A stretch of DNA of 31,262 nucleotides. Origin: Spirochaetia bacterium UBA6919 (lineage in GTDB: Bacteria; Spirochaetota; UBA6919). The stretch lies in assembly GCA_002450905.1 (NCBI GenBank), contig DKAT01000067.1, forward strand, positions 34,958 to 66,219, written 5' to 3'. The translations under genes were made by a program, and so were the position numbers. How positions within the stretch are numbered: position 1 is the first letter of the stretch; every line of letters begins with the position of its first letter. Positions 7,342-15,180 of the stretch are shown here, in pieces. The notes below the pieces were generated by a model. The model did not search any database, had not been told where the DNA came from, and worked only from the letters and a program-made list of their open reading frames with translations.

Positions 7342-8250
7342 TTATTTATCTTCTTTTTTATCCGATTTTTCCGCAGTGGTATTGTCCTTGGTGTCATCGG
7401 ATTTTCCATTTCCCCAGTAATCTTCGACAAATTGTAGTTCTTCACCAAAGAAACTTTGTTCATATGTATCGACAATAGCATGGAAATAATCAATATACAT
7501 ATAAAATTCAGATGGATCTTCATAGGGATCTGAAATAACTTTAAATCTTAGAAACTTTAGAGGTTGAGTATTTGGAATTTTATGTCTAGTTTGTCTGAGA
7601 GCGATGGGAATAGTGATTTTAAGATTTTTCCATCCTTTGTAACTGAGATTTGAGATTGGGAGGATAAAATCATTTCCTTTGTAATCCTGAAAATGAGCTT
7701 CGAGGTCATAATTAAAGTTTCCACCCCAGACATAGACATAGGCTTCTTTTAATTTTCCAGTTATCCAGATGAAATTTGGATGTACTTTGTTATTGTGCTC
7801 AATTCTTCTTGGGAGCAGGCTATTTTTTTTAGTAACAAGTTGAAGCCATCGTTTACTTCCATCTTTTGACATACGAATTTTACTTGGCTCGAGGACAAAC
7901 CAGTTGAAGCTTGGGAAGTCCCATTTACCTTTGATGGCTAAAATTGTATTTTCACTTTTGAGAGCAGAATTTTTTAAAACGCCGTCTGGCAATATATGTT
8001 CTCTTTTTGTTTTACCAACAGGAGAAAGCCATCTGATCCATTTATTTGAATCTTCCCGTTCTTTTCCACCATCCCAGTTTTTTGAACGGAACTTGGAGAA
8101 TTTAATTGTCCAGTCACCTTTTGTTTCAAATCCATCTATTGTCATCGTGATAAGATTTTCCAAGACAATTTTACTATGTAAACTATTTGACCAATCGATA
8201 GTTAAGCCAAACATAACAATAATTAATAATATGATCCTCATGTATTTCAT
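7342..8250 (-). CDS. flaA: Flagellar filament outer layer protein FlaA (upstream copy)
   Basis: 302 residues from the chosen start. A longer frame opens at 8295, but AAGGAG lies 9 bases before the ATG at 8250, and that start gives a proper signal peptide (MKYMRIILLIIVMFGLTI). The mature protein has the FlaA pattern: ITMTIDGFETKGDW, FNWFVLEPSKIRMSKDG, GKLKEAYVYVWGGNFNYDLEAHFQD, SNLSYKGWKNLKITIPIAL, and FYMYIDYFHAIVDTYE near the end. A charged Asp/Lys/Thr tail of about 20 residues closes it. It is paralogous to, and paired with, the gene 29 bases downstream; two FlaA subunits commonly occur together in spirochaete filaments. No clear promoter consensus was found in the 203-base gap upstream. 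Confidence 0.87.
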   Translation of the reverse strand: MKYMRIILLIIVMFGLTIDWSNSLHSKIVLENLITMTIDGFETKGDWTIKFSKFRSKNWDGGKEREDSNKWIRWLSPVGKTKREHILPDGVLKNSALKSENTILAIKGKWDFPSFNWFVLEPSKIRMSKDGSKRWLQLVTKKNSLLPRRIEHNNKVHPNFIWITGKLKEAYVYVWGGNFNYDLEAHFQDYKGNDFILPISNLSYKGWKNLKITIPIALRQTRHKIPNTQPLKFLRFKVISDPYEDPSEFYMYIDYFHAIVDTYEQSFFGEELQFVEDYWGNGKSDDTKDNTTAEKSDKKEDK

Positions 8251-8453
8251 GTTCTGTTTCTCCTTAAACATTGATATATTTAATTTTGTTCTCAAGTTTG
8301 AGTGAAAATATTAAATAAATATACCATTTCTTGAATGATCTATCGACTAATTACATTTCAAAATTAAAAAATCCTGTTAGAAATAAAAAAAAATTAATAT
8401 AGTTCTTAAGTATGTATGGATGTGGAATCGATAGGTGTCTTGTAAAAATTGAT

Positions 8454-9869
8454 TTAATTATTTGTTAATTTATTTTTTAAAGTTCCAATCATGGCTGGAA
8501 TGAATGCAGAGATTATACAGGTTATTACAGCTATAATAATATATTGCAGGTTCTTAACGTGATCAAACAGGAATAATTTATTTTTATCAAATGTAAAAAT
8601 AGTATTTTTAAGGGATTTTGGGATTAAATTACTCATTGTTTCAATGTGTTGTGGTAGGTATGAGGTGATGATAAAATAACTGATGAGATATCCAATAGAT
8701 GAACAGATAAACCCTACAAGTGCTGATTCAAATACAAGGATAATTATTAGTTCCAGGCGGGTTGCCCCGAAGATTCGATATAAGTGCATCTCTTTTTCAC
8801 GTTTATAGAAGAGGTACAAAAATGCATAGAATATTGTGATGGCAGAAATGAATAATATGATGGTACTAAAGAGATTTATGAAATGTTGAAAGCTTTGGAT
8901 TCCTCTGTCAATATATCCTGAGATTTTTGAATAGATGGATTTATTATCTATTTTAAGATTTAAATTATGGAGTAGTGGTTTTAATTTATTAACTACTTTT
9001 TTTATTTGATTGGGATTTTTAATTTTAATGATAAGGCCTTCATATCCTAAATCTTTGTTTTTCCCATATATTTGTTTTTTAACAAGTTCCAGTTCATTCT
9101 GTGGGATTGCAATAACACTATTTTGGAGGAAATCACTGTAACCAATTATTTTTGCTTTAATTGGCTTTATTGGGATTTTTTTGGACTCGTTTAGGAAATT
9201 CGTTTGAATCCTTGAATGATTCATCATTAGGGTGAGGTCAAAAAATTTTAAGACGTCAATTTCTGGTAATTGATTCACCTTCATGAAATGTCTCGCTATT
9301 TCATGGATAAATACAGGGATAAGAACTGGGACTACATTGTTATGCTTGATAAAACCATTTGGAAAATCCTTTTTCAGGGGATTATAATTTTGTGAATTAT
9401 CTTTTATTTGTATAAATGCTAATGATTTTGGTATGCCAATCACAGGTGGTTCAAAAAAAAAGCTTTGTTGTCCTAGGGGTGGTTTTAGGTTGATAATAGC
9501 GGTAATAGGGAAATTTGCTTTAGATACAGGGATAACGGATTTTATTTCGTCCCACTTTCTGATTTGATCTATGAAGTTATTGTGTATATTATATATTTTC
9601 TTTTGTGATTTAAGTTTTATAGGACCAATTTCTATTGATTTAAATCCTAGTCCAGAAATTTCTACCTGTCCTGATATTCTTATCTCATCAACGGGGATTT
9701 CTGAAAAAATGCTTGTCTTGTACATCTTTTCAATGGTATTTCCAAGGGCAGATCCTATGATTAAAACAAGGGTAGCTAAAGTGATTCCCAGTCCAATAAC
9801 AAGTTCTTTCAGGATGTTACGGCGAATGTTTTGTATTAGAATCTGGATAAAGTTGACCAATCGGTTCAT
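8454..9869 (-). CDS. ABC transporter permease, FtsX/MacB/LolCE type
   Basis: 471-residue inner-membrane subunit. Topology follows the type VII (MacB/LolCE) pattern. One helix lies near the N-terminus (about 22-44, ELVIGLGITLATLVLIIGSALG). A large periplasmic domain covers about 45-325. Three C-terminal helices follow (FINLFSTIILFISAITIFYAF; LELIIILVFESALVGFICSS; IIIAVITCIISAFIPAMIG). Such permeases use ATP in the cytoplasm to drive extraction or export at the periplasmic side (lipoproteins, toxins, peptides) rather than classic import. The motif RIFGATRLELI between the second and third helices is typical of FtsX-like coupling regions. It overlaps the ATPase gene by 4 bases (ATGA). With only one permease here, the working unit may be a homodimer. 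The substrate is unknown. Confidence 0.85.
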   Translation of the reverse strand: MNRLVNFIQILIQNIRRNILKELVIGLGITLATLVLIIGSALGNTIEKMYKTSIFSEIPVDEIRISGQVEISGLGFKSIEIGPIKLKSQKKIYNIHNNFIDQIRKWDEIKSVIPVSKANFPITAIINLKPPLGQQSFFFEPPVIGIPKSLAFIQIKDNSQNYNPLKKDFPNGFIKHNNVVPVLIPVFIHEIARHFMKVNQLPEIDVLKFFDLTLMMNHSRIQTNFLNESKKIPIKPIKAKIIGYSDFLQNSVIAIPQNELELVKKQIYGKNKDLGYEGLIIKIKNPNQIKKVVNKLKPLLHNLNLKIDNKSIYSKISGYIDRGIQSFQHFINLFSTIILFISAITIFYAFLYLFYKREKEMHLYRIFGATRLELIIILVFESALVGFICSSIGYLISYFIITSYLPQHIETMSNLIPKSLKNTIFTFDKNKLFLFDHVKNLQYIIIAVITCIISAFIPAMIGTLKNKLTNN

Positions 9870-10540
9870 TGATCTAACCTGGTGAGCTGATAGTCTTTCA
9901 ACAGGTATTTTTCCTTGGATATGGCTGTTATTTTATGATCATGGGTGACGATAATGAGGGAGACTTTTTGATTTTGATTTAAATTAATCAGAATTTTAAT
10001 AATATCTTCAGCTGTTGAATCATCAAGGTTTCCAGTAGGTTCATCAGCTAATATTATTTTTGGATCTTTAATCAGAGCACGTGCTATAGCTACTCTCTGC
10101 ATTTGTCCACCCGATAGGATATTTGGAAAGTGATTTTTCTTTTCATATATACCAAGTAGGTTAAGAATGTCGAGTCCCCGTTGCTTATGATGTTTTCTGG
10201 AAATGGATGAGAATTTTAAAGGAATTAAGATATTCTCCAGGATGGTGTGGTAGGGTATTAGATTGAAATGCTGAAAGACAAATCCGATGTTCTGACTTCT
10301 GAACTTAGATGTATAATAGTCTGTGAAGCGCTGATGGCTAACACCGTTATATTTTATAATTCCTGAAGAGGGTTTTATTAATCCTGCAATGAGACTGAGT
10401 AGGGTGGTCTTGCCAGTACCCGATTTTCCGATAATTGTTTTAAACTCTCCTTCGTGCAATTTAAAGGAAATATTATTTAAAACGGGAATGTTGTCCTTAG
10501 CAAACTGATATGATTTGGAAACGTCAAATAATTCTATCAT
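9866..10540 (-). CDS. ABC transporter ATP-binding protein, LolD/MacB type
   Basis: 224-residue ATPase partner of the permease that follows. All motifs are intact: Walker A GKSGTGKTT (38-46), Q-loop FVFQHFNLIPY (87-97), signature LSGGQMQRVAIARAL (142-156), Walker B IILADEPTGNLD (162-173) and the switch His in VTHD (198-201). The Q-loop followed by FNLIP, and DEPTGNLD, are typical of the LolD/FtsE/MacB group. The protein ends soon after the H-loop, as usual for LolD. The 4-base overlap with the permease indicates coupled translation. A TTGATT-N16-TATAAT promoter sits upstream. The divergent neighbour is a barrel protein, so an envelope role is plausible. Confidence 0.93.
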   Translation of the reverse strand: MIELFDVSKSYQFAKDNIPVLNNISFKLHEGEFKTIIGKSGTGKTTLLSLIAGLIKPSSGIIKYNGVSHQRFTDYYTSKFRSQNIGFVFQHFNLIPYHTILENILIPLKFSSISRKHHKQRGLDILNLLGIYEKKNHFPNILSGGQMQRVAIARALIKDPKIILADEPTGNLDDSTAEDIIKILINLNQNQKVSLIIVTHDHKITAISKEKYLLKDYQLTRLDQ

Positions 10541-10605
10541 ATAATATTAATTGGAAAAAATTATTGTTAGCATGTAACATATTATGGTTTATTTTCTCTA
10601 AAAAT

Positions 10606-10633
10606 ATTATATTATTTTATTAAAATCAATCAA
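10606..10633 (-). promoter_or_regulatory. Promoter of the LolD-permease operon
   Basis: On the minus strand TTGATT (10628-10633), 16-base spacer, TATAAT (10606-10611). It lies about 65 bases upstream of the ATPase start, in the 119-base divergent gap shared with the barrel gene at 10660. Confidence 0.5.
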
Positions 10634-10659
10634 TAAAGTATTTTTATTTCATAATTATT

Positions 10660-11250
10660 ATGCGATCCATATATGTAAGTTGTTTATTTAGCATCACTTT
10701 CCTAATAATCTCCCATAATTGTTATAGTTCTTATTTTGAACTTGGTATTAAAGGACAATTGGGAGGTATTCAGATAACCCGTGTAGACAATACAAGCTAT
10801 GATTATCAACTTGGATATGGCTTTGGTGTTAGTTTAACATTAATTCAATCTAAATTTCTCATGGTTGAATTAGATACTTTGGTGATGGTTCGTGGATCCC
10901 GTACTTCTGAAGGGAATACAATAACTTTAAACAATCTTTCCTTCCCTCTGTTAATTAAATCAGATCCATTAGACTTAGGAGTATTTTTTAGTATTGGTTT
11001 TCAGCTAAATATAAATATAAAAGCTTTATCAGATGATCGATACAGGCATACTGAATTTATAACCTCTGATGTTAAAGGGGCTAATTATGATATAATCTTT
11101 GGTATTGGGTATCAGATTGATTTTCTATCCTTCGAGTTTCGGTATGAACTGGGATTGAGTGATATTTTTAAAAATGAAAGTAAGTTTGGTAATGTTATTG
11201 AGAAAAATAACTCGTTTTTTTTTGTGCTTGGTGCAAATTTCAAATTATAA
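10660..11250 (+). CDS. Small outer-membrane beta-barrel protein
   Basis: 196 residues. A signal peptide covers about 1-23 (MRSIYVSCLFSITFLIISHNCYSS). The rest alternates polar and non-polar residues in about eight short strands, such as YFELGIKGQLGGIQITRV, YQLGYGFGVSLTLI, FLMVELDTLVMVRG, LGVFFSIGFQLNINI, YDIIFGIGYQIDF and FFFVLGANFKL. It ends in a hydrophobic strand with a near-terminal aromatic (Phe third from the end), a signature of Bam-inserted barrels. This fits the OMP_b-brl_2-like porin families; a specific function cannot be assigned. Start: ATG at 10660, with no clear ribosome site. It is divergent from the ABC operon, and its stop is only 12 bases from that of hisC. The broken gene at 1234-1831 may be of the same general type. 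Confidence 0.75.
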   Translation: MRSIYVSCLFSITFLIISHNCYSSYFELGIKGQLGGIQITRVDNTSYDYQLGYGFGVSLTLIQSKFLMVELDTLVMVRGSRTSEGNTITLNNLSFPLLIKSDPLDLGVFFSIGFQLNINIKALSDDRYRHTEFITSDVKGANYDIIFGIGYQIDFLSFEFRYELGLSDIFKNESKFGNVIEKNNSFFFVLGANFKL

Positions 11251-11262
11251 TTGGATGATATA

Positions 11263-12327
11263 TTAAATAATTATCTCTTTTAGCTGCTCAATCAACCTTG
11301 TGACTTCAACTTCGCTTCCAATTGATATTCTTAAATAGTTATCCAGCCTTGGCTGATTAAAATAGCGGACTAAAATATCTTTTTGTTTCAGTCTTTGAAA
11401 GATATCCTCAGCTTTATATTTTGTGTGAGAAGTAAAAAGAAAATTAGCACCAGATTCAATTACTGAAAATCCAAGACTTCTGAGAGAGGACATAAGTTTA
11501 TTTCTATTTGAGATAACCTTCAGAGCAGTTTTTTCCATATAATTATAGTCTATTAAAGATTCTTTAGCTAATAATTGGGTAATATAATTTAAATTATAGG
11601 AGTCTTTCATTCTGTGAAGACCTTCTATTAATGATTTTGAACCAAACGCATACCCGAATCTTATTCCCGCAAGCGAAAAAGCTTTTGAAAAGGTTCTTAC
11701 TATTAATAAGTTATCTAATTGGGATAATAATCCTATTCCAGACAGATTTAAACCTGCAGATTCTCCTGCAAAATCAATATAGGCTTCATCTAAAATAAAT
11801 AGTCCCTGGTAATTTTGGCAGAAGTTATAAATATCATCGATTGAATAATAACGTCCTGTTGGTGCATTGGGATTTGTAAAAAATATCATGTTTGATTTTA
11901 TCTGAGAAAGGGAATCAAACGCAATATTAAACTGATCATCACTTTGAATATAGGTATAGGATATCCCATTGCTCTGTGCCAATGTCTCATACAACGTATA
12001 ATTAGGATAGGGAATAACAACATGGTCTTCCGTATTGAGAAAACACCTGAAAATAAGACTTAATATTTCATCCGATCCATTACCACAGAAGATCTGATCT
12101 TGGGGGATATGATAAATCTCAGACAATATCATTTTCAGTTCTTTCCACAGAGGATCAGGATATAATGAAAGTTTCTTTGATACTATTTCACGTAAACAAT
12201 GCAGTACCCTGGGTGAGGGTGGATAAGGGTTTTCATTGGTATTAAGCTTGATAATATCTTGATTAACAGGCTGTTCACCAGGTGTATAAGGTGTTAGATT
12301 TTGTAGATTACGATTCCAAAAATTCAT
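11263..12327 (-). CDS. hisC: Histidinol-phosphate aminotransferase
   Basis: 354-residue PLP enzyme (fold type I, class II aminotransferase). It exchanges the amino group between histidinol phosphate/imidazole acetol phosphate and glutamate/2-oxoglutarate in histidine synthesis; many HisC proteins also act on aromatic amino acids. Visible residues are IKLNTNENPYPPSP (26-39), the PLP-phosphate site GNGSDEIL (82-89), NPNAPTG (152-158) with PLP-contacting Asn154, LDEAYIDF (179-186) with Asp180 facing the pyridine nitrogen, and RTFSKAFSLAGIRFGY with Schiff-base Lys215. The length is normal. Start: ATG at 12327, with AGGAAAG about 5 bases upstream. It is monocistronic here, with no other his genes nearby. 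Confidence 0.92.
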   Translation of the reverse strand: MNFWNRNLQNLTPYTPGEQPVNQDIIKLNTNENPYPPSPRVLHCLREIVSKKLSLYPDPLWKELKMILSEIYHIPQDQIFCGNGSDEILSLIFRCFLNTEDHVVIPYPNYTLYETLAQSNGISYTYIQSDDQFNIAFDSLSQIKSNMIFFTNPNAPTGRYYSIDDIYNFCQNYQGLFILDEAYIDFAGESAGLNLSGIGLLSQLDNLLIVRTFSKAFSLAGIRFGYAFGSKSLIEGLHRMKDSYNLNYITQLLAKESLIDYNYMEKTALKVISNRNKLMSSLRSLGFSVIESGANFLFTSHTKYKAEDIFQRLKQKDILVRYFNQPRLDNYLRISIGSEVEVTRLIEQLKEIII

Positions 12328-12351
12328 ATATTCTTTCCTGTTTCGACAAAC

Positions 12352-12380
12352 AATTTATAAAATATCAAGCAGGATGTCAA
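12352..12380 (-). promoter_or_regulatory. Promoter of hisC
   Basis: Minus strand TTGACA (12375-12380), 17-base spacer, TAAATT (12352-12357); TATAAA with a 15-base spacer overlaps it. The site is 25-55 bases before the hisC ATG, which implies a very short leader and no room for a T-box or attenuator. Confidence 0.5.
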
Positions 12381-12535
12381 TAAAAATACTTCTGTGATCC
12401 AAAATACAGTTTCAAATAATTGAATATCAAAAAATAATATAAATCCTTGGAAATCATTTGGAATATAAATATATGTACTTCAAAATCCGATACTAAGTAA
12501 ATAATATCTTTATATAATTTAAGGTAATCAACACT

Positions 12536-14221
12536 GTGATTTATGTATTTGCAACAATTGGTATTATCCTATTCTCTGTTTTAATATACTTTCTATTTGA
12601 TATGTATAAAAATAAATCTGTAAAAAAAGGGAAAGATCTGGAAAGCGGTGGTCGTTTAAAGGAAGCTGTCGCTGAATACGAGAAAGCATTAAGTACAAAG
12701 ATGGATGAAGAGGTATTGTGGCGACTTGCTAATCTCCATGAAAAAATGGGAAAGAGAGCTGCCGCATTATCTCGTTTGAAAGAACTCATTGCAAGAAAAA
12801 AGCTTCCAATTGGTGTTACTGATTATGAAATAAAATTAAAATATTCTGTGTTACTATTCAAACATAATAAATTTGAAATGGCATTTGAGATTTTCTTAGA
12901 GTTATACAAAAATAATAAAAAAGACCCACTCATTTTACAATATCTGATCATACTATCCCTTGGTCAAAGACGATGTGATGTAGCTTCAATCTTATTAAAA
13001 CAATTGTTAGAACTAGATGATCAGAACTCAAACACATTTTTTTTACTTGGCATTTGTTTCTATGAGAGTCAGGAATATCATCAGGCTAAGAAAATGTTTG
13101 AAGAGGCCTCTAAGAGGAGTGAAATTGAAGACTGGAGATATATCTATCTGGAGGGTATAACTCATTTCCTCACCCGTCTCTATAATAGGGCTGTAAAGTC
13201 CTTCTCAGAGGCTATTCAATTAAACATAGATATCGCAAAAGCCTTGGAATCAAGCTATCAGTTCCTTGGTAGAAGTCATTTTAAATCCGGAAATCTTAAT
13301 CAGGCAATCAATAGTCTCTTTCAAGGCAAGAAAGCTCTTTCTAAATTATATCCCAATGAATCATTTCTAGATATAGAAGAAGATATCCTTGCTCTCTCCA
13401 TCCATAGTAATAACTTGGATCGTATGAAATCATGTCTGAAAAAACTTTTGGAAGCTGAACCTGATGCTTACCGATGGAATGTCTTGCTGGATAAAACAGA
13501 TGAGATTTTGTTAAAAATGAAAGATTCTAAGGAAAACCAACTCAATAATTCAACAAGTGAACAAGCCTCTACTGAAGATGGATATGCAGATGATAATAGT
13601 CAAAATGATACGGGAGATAACCCAGACGAGCAAATTAAATTGCTAAATGAGTTTTCTGGTTACCTGGAACACTGGGAAAATAAAGATATTCTGGGTGATG
13701 TCGTTTGGAAGTTATCTAAAATTAGTAGTGAAGAGGTCTTTGATCTCAATAAATATTTAAATGGAAATGTTATCTCAAAAACAACTATAGAATACAAAGA
13801 GAAAGCTCTACAGGGTAAATTAGGGGAAAAATTTATAAAACTTCCACAAAAAGATTTTATTTCATCCTCTAGAAAAGTTGTTCAGAAGTTAAATTTTCAA
13901 ATACTCAAGGAAGAATATAACAGTGAGGATGTCTTTTTATCCCAGGGTGATGGCATTGATTATTTAACTGATATGAAGGGTAATTTAAATGGTGAAAAAT
14001 ATGTCGTGCAGGTTAGAAGATGGTTTTCAAAATCAATAGGGGATATGGTGATAAAACAATTAGCAGATCAAGTCAGGGAAAAAAACGCCCAGCAGGGAAT
14101 ATTTATAACAACAGGCGAGCTATCCAAAGAAGCTATGGACTTTATTGAAAAAAGCCGAAATATAAATGTCATACAGGGAAAACAATTAGAATTCCTTCTC
14201 GAAGACCTTATTGATAACTAA
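12536..14221 (+). CDS. Membrane-anchored TPR protein with C-terminal Mrr-like nuclease domain
   Basis: 561 residues. An N-terminal transmembrane helix (about 1-23, IYVFATIGIILFSVLIYFLF) is followed by TPR-like helical pairs to about 325 (for example ESQEYHQAKKMFEEASKR, KSGNLNQAINSLFQGKKAL) and an acidic Asn/Asp/Glu linker (about 330-365). The last 130 residues match the Mrr/restriction-endonuclease-like fold (PF04471 type): QGDGIDYL (470-477), YVVQVRRW (489-496), GIFITTGELSKEAMDF, and VIQGKQLEFLLEDL at the end. Mrr proteins normally have QxK at 492-494; here it is Gln-Val-Arg, so nuclease activity is doubtful. The GTG start at 12536 is preceded by AAGGTAAT and gives the membrane anchor at once. 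It stands alone between hisC (divergent) and a convergent methyltransferase. Confidence 0.85.
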   Translation: MIYVFATIGIILFSVLIYFLFDMYKNKSVKKGKDLESGGRLKEAVAEYEKALSTKMDEEVLWRLANLHEKMGKRAAALSRLKELIARKKLPIGVTDYEIKLKYSVLLFKHNKFEMAFEIFLELYKNNKKDPLILQYLIILSLGQRRCDVASILLKQLLELDDQNSNTFFLLGICFYESQEYHQAKKMFEEASKRSEIEDWRYIYLEGITHFLTRLYNRAVKSFSEAIQLNIDIAKALESSYQFLGRSHFKSGNLNQAINSLFQGKKALSKLYPNESFLDIEEDILALSIHSNNLDRMKSCLKKLLEAEPDAYRWNVLLDKTDEILLKMKDSKENQLNNSTSEQASTEDGYADDNSQNDTGDNPDEQIKLLNEFSGYLEHWENKDILGDVVWKLSKISSEEVFDLNKYLNGNVISKTTIEYKEKALQGKLGEKFIKLPQKDFISSSRKVVQKLNFQILKEEYNSEDVFLSQGDGIDYLTDMKGNLNGEKYVVQVRRWFSKSIGDMVIKQLADQVREKNAQQGIFITTGELSKEAMDFIEKSRNINVIQGKQLEFLLEDLIDN

Positions 14222-14303
14222 TATATCCAATTTTAATTCATTCTGGAAATATTTGATTATTATCTAAAAATATTAATAACATTCTAAAATATTATATATC
14301 ACC

Positions 14304-14339
14304 CTAATCAACATCGGAATCAAAATTTCTAGTTCCGAT
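14304..14339 (+). repeat. 36-bp hairpin repeat, copy 1
   Basis: CTAATC is followed by ATCGGAA (14313-14319), 13 bases, and TTCCGAT (14333-14339). It aligns without gaps to 21178-21213, with 30 of 36 bases identical and both 7-bp arms perfectly conserved. It lies 82 bases after the TPR-Mrr stop, in the 215-base gap between convergent genes. It could be a bidirectional terminator family or a small dispersed repeat. Confidence 0.7.
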
Positions 14340-14436
14340 TGTTCATCGTTTCAATGCTATGGTATCAAAATGAATTAAGAGTTTTGTGATATGAATATTT
14401 TATCAATAAGAATCATCTGATAATCATTCACTGTAT

Positions 14437-15078
14437 TTATTCAGAAGTTTTATAACTGATTGACATACCTGCAGAACTTCCACGATCAATTGAAGTATTA
14501 TAATTTTTGAGTGATTGAATGTATTGGATAAAATCCTTAATAGCTTTGAAATCAGGTTCAATAGCATTGTGAGCTATGTAAACACCACCTACTTTTAATT
14601 TGGGATTTAATATCTTAAAATATTTGGTATACCAATCCTTATCCGCATCACAAAATATAAAATCATAAGATCCTTTGAGTTGTTTTACCAATTGATGGGC
14701 ATCTCCAAGTCGGGCATCTATATATTTTGATACACCGGCTTTAATAAAATTATCCACAGCCTGATTATGTCTCCCATTATCGATTTCAAGGGTGGTGACT
14801 TTCCCACCTGTCTTACTCATAGCCCAGGCTATCCATATTGTGGAATGACCCGTTGAGGTCCCTATTTCTAACGCTCTTGTATATTTATTCTTAACAATAA
14901 TATTATAAAGTGTTTTACCATCTTCAATGGGGACATTCCAATCGGCCCAGTTATTTTTCTCTTTCTCTATAAAACTTTTAACTTTCTTATCCAGATTATC
15001 CTTAGCATTTCCTATTTGACGATCTGAGCAAGAAAAGATAGATATGACAATAATTAGAGCAAAGAATTTTATATTCAT
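14437..15078 (-). CDS. Predicted lipoprotein with O-methyltransferase domain
   Basis: 213 residues. The class I SAM-dependent methyltransferase fold resembles catechol/caffeoyl-CoA O-methyltransferases: motif I RALEIGTSTGHSTIW (about 68-82), acidic ribose site TTLEID, YDFIFCDADKDWY (metal-type Asp), and GGVYIAHNAIEPD. In this family the last block is normally Asp-Asn, with both residues binding the metal; here it is His-Asn. The N-terminus MNIKFFALIIVISIFSC is a lipoprotein signal with a relaxed lipobox and acceptor Cys17, so the enzyme is predicted to be exported, where SAM is not expected. Start: ATG at 15078, with GAGGG 4-5 bases upstream. The gene is alone; its substrate is unknown. Confidence 0.8.
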   Translation of the reverse strand: MNIKFFALIIVISIFSCSDRQIGNAKDNLDKKVKSFIEKEKNNWADWNVPIEDGKTLYNIIVKNKYTRALEIGTSTGHSTIWIAWAMSKTGGKVTTLEIDNGRHNQAVDNFIKAGVSKYIDARLGDAHQLVKQLKGSYDFIFCDADKDWYTKYFKILNPKLKVGGVYIAHNAIEPDFKAIKDFIQYIQSLKNYNTSIDRGSSAGMSISYKTSE

Positions 15079-15180
15079 ATAACCCTCACATGATATTAAG
15101 AATAGAAGATGTAATTTATTTTTAATTAAAGATATGATTATTGATTATACTAGGCAAGAAGTTTTAATATGATTTTAATT

